Origin: Aselliscus stoliczkanus
Lineage: Eukaryota; Chordata; Mammalia; Chiroptera; Hipposideridae
Direction of reading: 5' to 3'
NCBI GenBank assembly: GCA_033961575.1
Contig: CM066733.1
Location: forward strand, 64,230,921-64,294,920
DNA: 64,000 nucleotides
This document shows, piece by piece, positions 58,205 to 64,000 of the stretch (the first letter of the stretch is position 1; each line of letters opens with the position of its first letter). Both the position numbers and the translations under genes were made by a program. Under the pieces are notes generated by a model. That model did no database searches, was not told the DNA's origin, and saw nothing but the letters and a program-made list of their open reading frames with translations.

Positions 58205-58644
58205 TTTCTTTTTTTTTAATTTTATTGGGGAATTGGAGGAGGGGAACAGCGTTGGGGAATCAGGGAAGGGGAACAGACAAGTTGCTGTCCTTTTGTTCTT
58301 CAATCTAGTTGCGGAGGACTTTGCTTCACTGGCCCATGTTAGTATCATCATTGCGCTCTTCCCTGATGAGGCAAATCGGTCGCCTGCCTCTGGACGGCCG
58401 CTCACCGCGGCTATTGACAGCTCATGCTGGCTGCCGGCCACTCACTGTAGCCTATGGCAGCCCACTGCAGCAGGGGCTGCAGCCTACACTGTTGTCGGGG
58501 CTCGTGCAGCCCAGCTCCAGGTGGAGCTGTTGTTCACCATCTTAGCTGCAGAAGGCAGTGTCACTGGCCCGCCTATGTGGGATCCAAACCGGGGCCACTG
58601 GCATCCCAAGCCAGCTCTTAACCAATGCGCCACTCAGCCGGCCC
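58205..58644 (-). mobile_element. Long composite tRNA-derived SINE, copy 13
   Basis: Reverse copy from poly-T and TTTTATTGGGGAATTGGAGG to GCGCCACTCAGCCGGCCC. Target duplication TAAATTAATTTTC / TAAATTAACTTTC (58192-58204; 58645-58657). Confidence 0.95.
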
Positions 58645-58657
58645 TAAATTAACTTTC

Positions 58658-59605
58658 AAAATCCCTAAAGTGCTATGATTCCTAAGGTCCTTTTCCCTCC
58701 TTATAGTTACAATAAAATCTGTGTTGTTTTCTGTACATTAACATAATATATATTAAAAAGTACAACTTAAAATATCCAAGCAGTTATTTGAAATTTGATT
58801 CAGTAGTTTCAATTTTGTTGTTTAATCAGAGCTGAGCAGTGGACAGGAATTGTTTTTCTGAGTAGTGGACAGGAATTGGGCAGGGTGTGGCTTCTGCTTT
58901 GAAACTTTTTTTCTGTGGCCTCTAACTTCTGCTAACAATGAGTTATGCATCATAATTAGGAATGTAAGAGAGAAATAATTGCCTAAAGAGCTATTTCTTG
59001 ATTTTGAAAATAGGACATAATTTTTTAAGTAATTTACATTAACGAACAAACACTAAATCTAGTGTCTAGTTAATGGGGAAGGAAGAATAAACTGCTTCTA
59101 ACATGCTGCTTCCAAACCTGAATGTGGGCATGAGGCAAAGACTCCAGCTGTACTTAATTTTTGTTAATTTAGTCAAGTCAGTTGGCTCTGGACACAGCAT
59201 TTATTTGCAAATGGTGTGTTTAGGCTTGCTACTGCTTCATTTCAATCCCTAACACAAAGAAACCAGAAGCCAACTCTGTCGACAGCCAGATAGTTAGAAA
59301 GAATCCAATACAGGGTGATATTGTTGAAATGCTAACTCAACCAGCCCGGAAGCCTGCCCTACCTCTGGACTTCCTGTTTAACAAGATTCTAAATATCATT
59401 CTTATTGAAGCCTATCTGAAACAGGTTTTCACTTGTGGTTGAGGGGTAAATATTTGGAGGACAACAGAAACTTGGTGCCAAAAGATTCTTATAAATCATT
59501 TTTTCCACCTGTTCACAACCACATTATCTGTAAGAAGGAGACCAGGCTGCATAGGACTTCCCGATTGGACCTAGTCACTCAGATAGTGGCAGTGGCGGTA
59601 TATAA
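58658..59605. other. Unassigned intergenic sequence
   Basis: A GAGTAGTGGACAGGAATTG-type phrase occurs twice at 58835-58880, a short local tandem. Nothing else is recognised. Confidence 0.35.
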
Positions 59606-59609
59606 AGAG

Positions 59610-60310
59610 AGCCCTTCTCTTCTGATGCCCATCCAGCTGCTGTCTCCATTACACATCTGACCTACATGGCAGTCAGTTTAATCTACTCTTTAATCCATCA
59701 TGTACCTAATGAATAAACAAGCACAATATGCATAACCATATTCCCAAATGCCAGAATATTTGTTTTACTAAATTGAAAATTATGTAAATTCCCCAGAACT
59801 CAGCTTTCCCCTGGTCACTGTTCAGGTTGGGGAACATTTCATAATGATTATAATGGCCAACACTTATCATGTGTTAGACATTGTGCTGAGTTCTTTACTT
59901 GCTTTATCTCATTTATTTGACAATAACCATCAGAAGCTGGTACTGTAAGGGGGTCCATTTTTCAGATGGGGAAATGGAGGCTCGAATAGGTTGAGATAAT
60001 GGCCCAAGATTGCTCAGTACCTAGTGGCAAAGCGAGTATTCAAACTGAGATCTGGCAGATGTTAGGGATCGGAACACATGGCTTCTGCTTTGCCTTCCAG
60101 CTCTGACAGCCCGGGGATCCAAGATGCCCCAATTCATCAGTGCACAGGCCCACCTTGAGACTTGACACTGGAATTAAATTATGAAGATACAAACTAGTAA
60201 TCAACAGATTACATCCAGTCCCAAATTGTCTCTACAGCTGCTTCCAGACTCTTGGGTCTTGATGATGGCTAAGCTCTAAAGCTCAGACCGGTGGAGTCAG
60301 CCTCAGACCT
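59610..60310 (-). repeat. Inverted duplication, right arm (contains a MIR)
   Basis: Reverse-complement partner of 53520-54250. A few small indels separate the arms, for example a 4-bp TCCA present only in the left arm near 53568. No arm has a long open frame. The MIR (about 59850-60070) runs minus here. Confidence 0.93.
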
Positions 60311-61199
60311 TGATTTCTAAGGTCCACTATTGCAGATTAATAATCCAAGTACTGAGTCTACATCCACTAAATCCTTAACACCTGAAAATATTACAAATAA
60401 CTAATATTCTTACTCATGTAATTGTATGTTTTAAAGCACCTACTGGCACTACAGTAGTGAACAGAAAAGAAACTGTCCTCTTAGAGCTTGCATTTTATGG
60501 GGATAATAAATCCAGGGCACCTTAAAAAGTTCCATTAAATTCAATAATCATTTAGTAAGTACTTTTTCTATGTCAGGTTCTGTGTTTGGCACTGCACATA
60601 CAAAGAAGAAAAAGATACTATTTGCTCTTTGCCAAGTGTAACTAGAGTAACCCAAATATTAACAAATAAATCTGTTTGGCAATTTCTCTTGTAACTACAA
60701 TAGTAAACTTAAAGTTACATTTGGCCTACTATGCTTCCAATCAAAGGGAGGAGCCCAATCCCATATACATCTGTCAAAAAAAATGCCCATTTCTACACTG
60801 GTACCCATGACTAGTTCCTTACTGCAAGGTCTGTGTTTGTGTTTCTTGTGATCTTTCTGGTAAACTGCCTACTCGACTTCGTGTATAAAAAGGTGCTCAC
60901 TTCTAAAGTTAAGCTGTGGTGGAACCACACTGTATGTAGCCCAGCTCCCTGGTACTGGCTGAAGCTGCTCTAGAAATGTGCTGGGCCCTGGGGCAGCCAG
61001 TTTTTCTTCCTGGGGACACTTAAGCCGCAGGTTGTACATTAACTAAGGGCAAAAATGGGAGTGGAAATAAGTGTGGACTTGGAACTATCCAGGGCCTTTC
61101 CGGGACTCACTTCATTTTAGGTCCCCTGAAGGACACTCAGTCCTACGATGACATGAAAGGGTCATGGTGGGAGAGAGGAACAATCCTCTTCCCCTGTCT
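60311..61199. other. Upstream flank of the CpG island
   Basis: No repeat named with confidence. Within ENPP4-upstream DNA by position. Confidence 0.3.
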
Positions 61200-61870
61200 C
61201 CAATTCTACTCCACCAAAGCAGCTATCTCCAGGTGGTACCCGAATCTAACCAATGGGAAAGGGAGTTACATTTCACGCGGCTCCGGCATCCAATCCGAGG
61301 TCCTGTCTCAGACTCCACCGCGGTCCCCCTCACCAGCTGGGAGCCAGTTCCGCCGTCGCGCGCCGGGCAGCTGCGCACACTCGGGAGCACCCCCTGCAGC
61401 GCAGGTCTGCGGGCGCTTGGGGCTGTTCACGGCGGCGGGGCGCCGGCTAGTGCGCAGGCGCCTCGGGAAGGTCTGAGCCGGGCGGCGCGCCCTTCACGTC
61501 CCCCTCGCCCCCAGGACCCACGGTCCGGCGCCGCGTGCCCTAAGCGCCGGGTTCCCAGCGCTGGAAAGGAGCGGCGTCGGCGGCAGCAGTGGGTGAGTGT
61601 GCGGCTCCCCTGGAGGGAAGTGCCGCCGTCTCCTCGCGCCCTAGGGGCTTTGAAAAGAACACCCTCCTTCTCTCCCCCCTACCCCCCACAACACGTCCTC
61701 GGGCGCTGGGACCCGGGGCGGCAGGCCGCGAGCTGGCTGCGGGGAAGGAGGAGGGCGGCGTGGGAACCGGGAAGGCAGCGGAGCAGGTGGGGTTGGGCCG
61801 GGAAGGCCGTGGTGTGCAGGGTGCAGAGAGCAATGGAGGGGCGCAGGTGGGGGCGGGTGCAAATGAGCGA
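61200..61870 (+). promoter_or_regulatory. ENPP4: CpG island, probable ENPP4 promoter and non-coding exon 1
   Basis: The only dense CpG cluster in the window. CCAAT boxes (NF-Y type) lie 40 bp apart at 61250-61254 and 61290-61294. An NRF1-like TGCGCAGGCGCC is at 61451-61462 and G+C-rich Sp1-like boxes are nearby. A consensus donor (GTGAGT from 61593) would close an exon of roughly 61350-61592. No TATA box is seen, as is usual for island promoters. ENPP4 (an ectonucleotide phosphodiesterase) is named only by synteny: it is the gene upstream of CLIC5 in other mammals, with a coding exon several kb downstream, outside this window. Long frames here (for example 61164-61940) are by-products of high G+C. 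Confidence 0.62.
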
Positions 61871-62029
61871 CAAGCTGGCGGGGTGCGCGTTTGATTTAAA
61901 AAAAAAAAAAAGTCGAAGGCATCAACAGGCATCTGTCTGAACAGTAGATTCGAGTTTATGGTAATTACATAATCCAATGGGTAAACGAATTTCCCAGAAA
62001 GGAAAAAAACCACAATAAAGATAACATCT

Positions 62030-62265
62030 AAGCGCTGCTGATGAGCTGGACGCACTTTACAAACAGCCCTTCGTTTTCTGGGCACAACAGCCCTCTAAGA
62101 TGATCACATCCCGTTATACAAGTGAAGAGAGAGTCAGGCTCAGAGAAATGAAGTGATGGGTCCAGGATTGCACAGCTAGCGACACGCAGGTCCAGGTTTG
62201 CACCGGGTCTGATTCCAGAAGGGTGTTGCTTAACCACCAGGTGGTCTGGTGGCCCCAAGCCTGAA
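62030..62265 (-). repeat. MIR SINE
   Basis: GCACTTTACAAACAGCCC, CACAACAGCCCTCTAAGATG, AAGAGAGAGTCAGGCTCAGAG, TTGCACAGCTAGCGACACGC and TTGCACCGGGTCTGATTCC match the reverse MIR well. Confidence 0.88.
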
Positions 62266-64000
62266 AACTTGACAAGTGCTGTAGGAGGAAGTCACCAGCT
62301 TGTTTTAATATTATGATTTCCGTGTGTTTTTTTTCCCCAGAGGTGGTTCCAGGCAATTTATTTAATATAAATATCTCCTCCTTGCTTTGAAATTAGCTAT
62401 GAAATATTTGGGAGAAATTTTGATGAAAACCAAAAGAGCACATGGCAGGCAGGAGGCAGGGGGAGGTATTTTACAATGTACAAAGTAATGTAACTAGCTG
62501 TTTGGAAGACACTTGCAAGACAATTTTGTGTGCTCTGGAAAATTGGAGAATAATTCAGAATCCTAGAAAAGACAGAGAAAGGCTTTTAAAGAGTAGTTAT
62601 ATTATTCCCTTAGAGCATTAAGAAAATAATCTAAAGGAAACCACCTAAATTATCTATGTCCATAGACAATGCTGTTGTAAAGCCATATGAGTTTCATTAT
62701 AAAATATTTGTGAAACGCTTAGAATAAAGCCGTTGTATTCCAGAGCAGATGGCATGCTAATGGGGACAAATATCTTTCACTATATCTTGGAACTGTTATA
62801 CTGTCTCGACTTCACATGGGCTAAGAATGCCGGAGAGAATTACCTGACATGCATTCCATGCAGATAAGAAAGTCATCCCAGGCCAGGTAGTGTTTTGTCC
62901 CCTGACATGAAGAAGACTGCCAACTGCTTCTGGTTCCTGCTGGGATGTTGGGATGTAGTCCCGATGAGTCTGCTTTTTTGTTTCCCCCTTCAATATTTTT
63001 TTTGTTAGAAAAATTACAGAATGTTTCCCCATGTTTTTTAATATAACGACTAGTGATTTTCATTCCTTGAAAACTACTTGAGAACTTCTCACTGATGTTT
63101 TGTTTATGGTTTAATACTCCCTGTTAAGTGGAACAGAATGTCGTAGCCATAGAAATACAGGCACTGCTAATGAAAAATGTTCTAGCAGAAAAGTTCTGTG
63201 AATAGTTTGGAGATTCTTACTAGACTTGTTAACTTGCTGCTATTAGACTCGTAAATTTGTTGAGGACATGAAATTAGCAAGAACACAGCAAAGCTACTCA
63301 TTTCTTTCTGAGCTTAGACAACCACCGAACTTCTGCTTCATCACAGGTAAAGAGATTAAATTCTTTCTAGTTATTTTATGTTTCACAATAATATTCTCCC
63401 TATCATAGTACAGACTTTTTAATGTAATGTAACAGCTTTGTAACTAGAAGGTATAAAAGGAAACTATATTTGAGGGTCTGTTCTTTATGCATCCTGTTTT
63501 ACACACAAAGATATGGAATTTGGGAGAAGTTAGACCTGCCTAAGATCCTCCATCTACTAACTGTGAGCTAAGCTCTGGGATCTTTGTGTTTTCAGAGCCT
63601 GTAATCTTTCTGCTTTCCATCTGTGCTTCAATCCTGGGAACAAGGACTGGGGCACTTGGATCCAGTAGTATGTTAAGGGATTACTGACCCAGGTATGCAC
63701 CGGAAACATCCTTTTCACTTAAGATTTGGGGAAGAAAGACTTTGATTTGTATGTATTTTGTGAGAGACAGGGGTGTACACAGGCTTTTGTGTGTTGTTTT
63801 GCATATGGGAAGTTGGGTAAAATATTTTCACATTAAAACACCCAAGTCTGTATTATGAAGTACAAATTTCACATAATTTTTCAGATAAAATGAGACTTTA
63901 GAAGTGCTTCCTGTTTTGCAGCATGGCATTTCGGATGCTTTTAAGATTACAATTTAATTTCCCTCTACTATATAAATAATTGTTTTATAGAGATATAATT
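62266..64000. other. Presumed ENPP4 intron 1, unassigned
   Basis: No ENPP4 signal peptide, phosphodiesterase motif or other coding exon is visible to the window end. A tidy acceptor-like TTTTTTTTCCCCAG ends at 62340 and a CAG|GTAAAG donor-like site lies near 63346, but they are not paired with a coding frame. Confidence 0.4.

Noticed and set aside
61164..61940. 258-codon plus-strand frame and the 181-codon minus frame opposite it (61540-62085)
   Set aside because: Both fall in the CpG island, where stop codons are rare. Low-complexity Arg/Pro/Gly-rich text, a splice donor in the middle and a poly-A encoded Lys run argue against a protein.
62330..63350. Acceptor-like site at 62340 and donor-like site at about 63346 as an ENPP4 exon
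   Set aside because: No open frame or ENPP4-like coding sequence lies between them, and an exon of about 1 kb of AT-rich non-coding DNA is not supported.

Overview
The window reads as mammalian nuclear DNA. It is AT-rich, has long non-coding stretches with intron-like gaps, and is full of L1, L2, MIR, MLT1, MER5, Tigger and hAT relics. About twenty copies of tRNA-derived SINEs are present, beginning with a GGCCRGCCGAGTGGC-type head and, in the long forms, ending in AATAAAAATCTT plus an A tail. I recognise this SINE style from bat genomes, possibly the rhinolophoid group (horseshoe, leaf-nosed and false-vampire bats). The bat call is an inference from repeat style (about 0.75); the genus cannot be settled from the sequence alone.

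Two anchors fix the locus. First, positions 16520-17050 on the minus strand encode the alternative N-terminal exon of the long isoform of CLIC5 (CLIC5B, p64-like), ending at a consensus splice donor. Second, a CpG island with two CCAAT boxes and a clean splice donor lies at about 61.2-61.9 kb, 44 kb upstream of CLIC5B and pointing the other way. In human 6p21.1 the next gene upstream of CLIC5 is ENPP4, divergently transcribed at a similar distance, so this island is probably the ENPP4 promoter and non-coding exon 1. On that reading 1-16519 is CLIC5B intron 1, 17.2-61.2 kb is the CLIC5-ENPP4 intergenic interval, and the right edge lies in ENPP4 intron 1.

Layout: 0-4.3 kb holds SINEs, a split RTE-type LINE fragment and a young L1 inside an old L1. 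4.3-16 kb holds ancient repeats, three MLT1 LTRs and a SINE pair. 16-18 kb holds the CLIC5B exon and a hAT element. 21.8-26.1 kb is a tower of nested insertions. 30-38.5 kb holds a mariner-type MITE, a second hAT copy, L1s and a SINE placed in an L1 target-site duplication. 39.0-41.1 kb is a processed KPNA2 (importin alpha-1) pseudogene with a perfect 114-bp inverted repeat at its 5' end, lying inside a probable solo LTR. 41.6-44.2 kb is an unusual L1-derived assembly. 53.5-60.3 kb carries two inverted arms of about 0.7 kb. 61-64 kb is the CpG island and intron.

There is no operon, CRISPR array or multi-gene novel system here. The only real protein-coding sequence I can support is the CLIC5B exon; every other long open frame is a pseudogene, a repeat or chance. 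The points most worth a second look are the inverted duplication, the foldback at the KPNA2 retrocopy, the upstream reading frames in front of CLIC5B and the modular SINE family.
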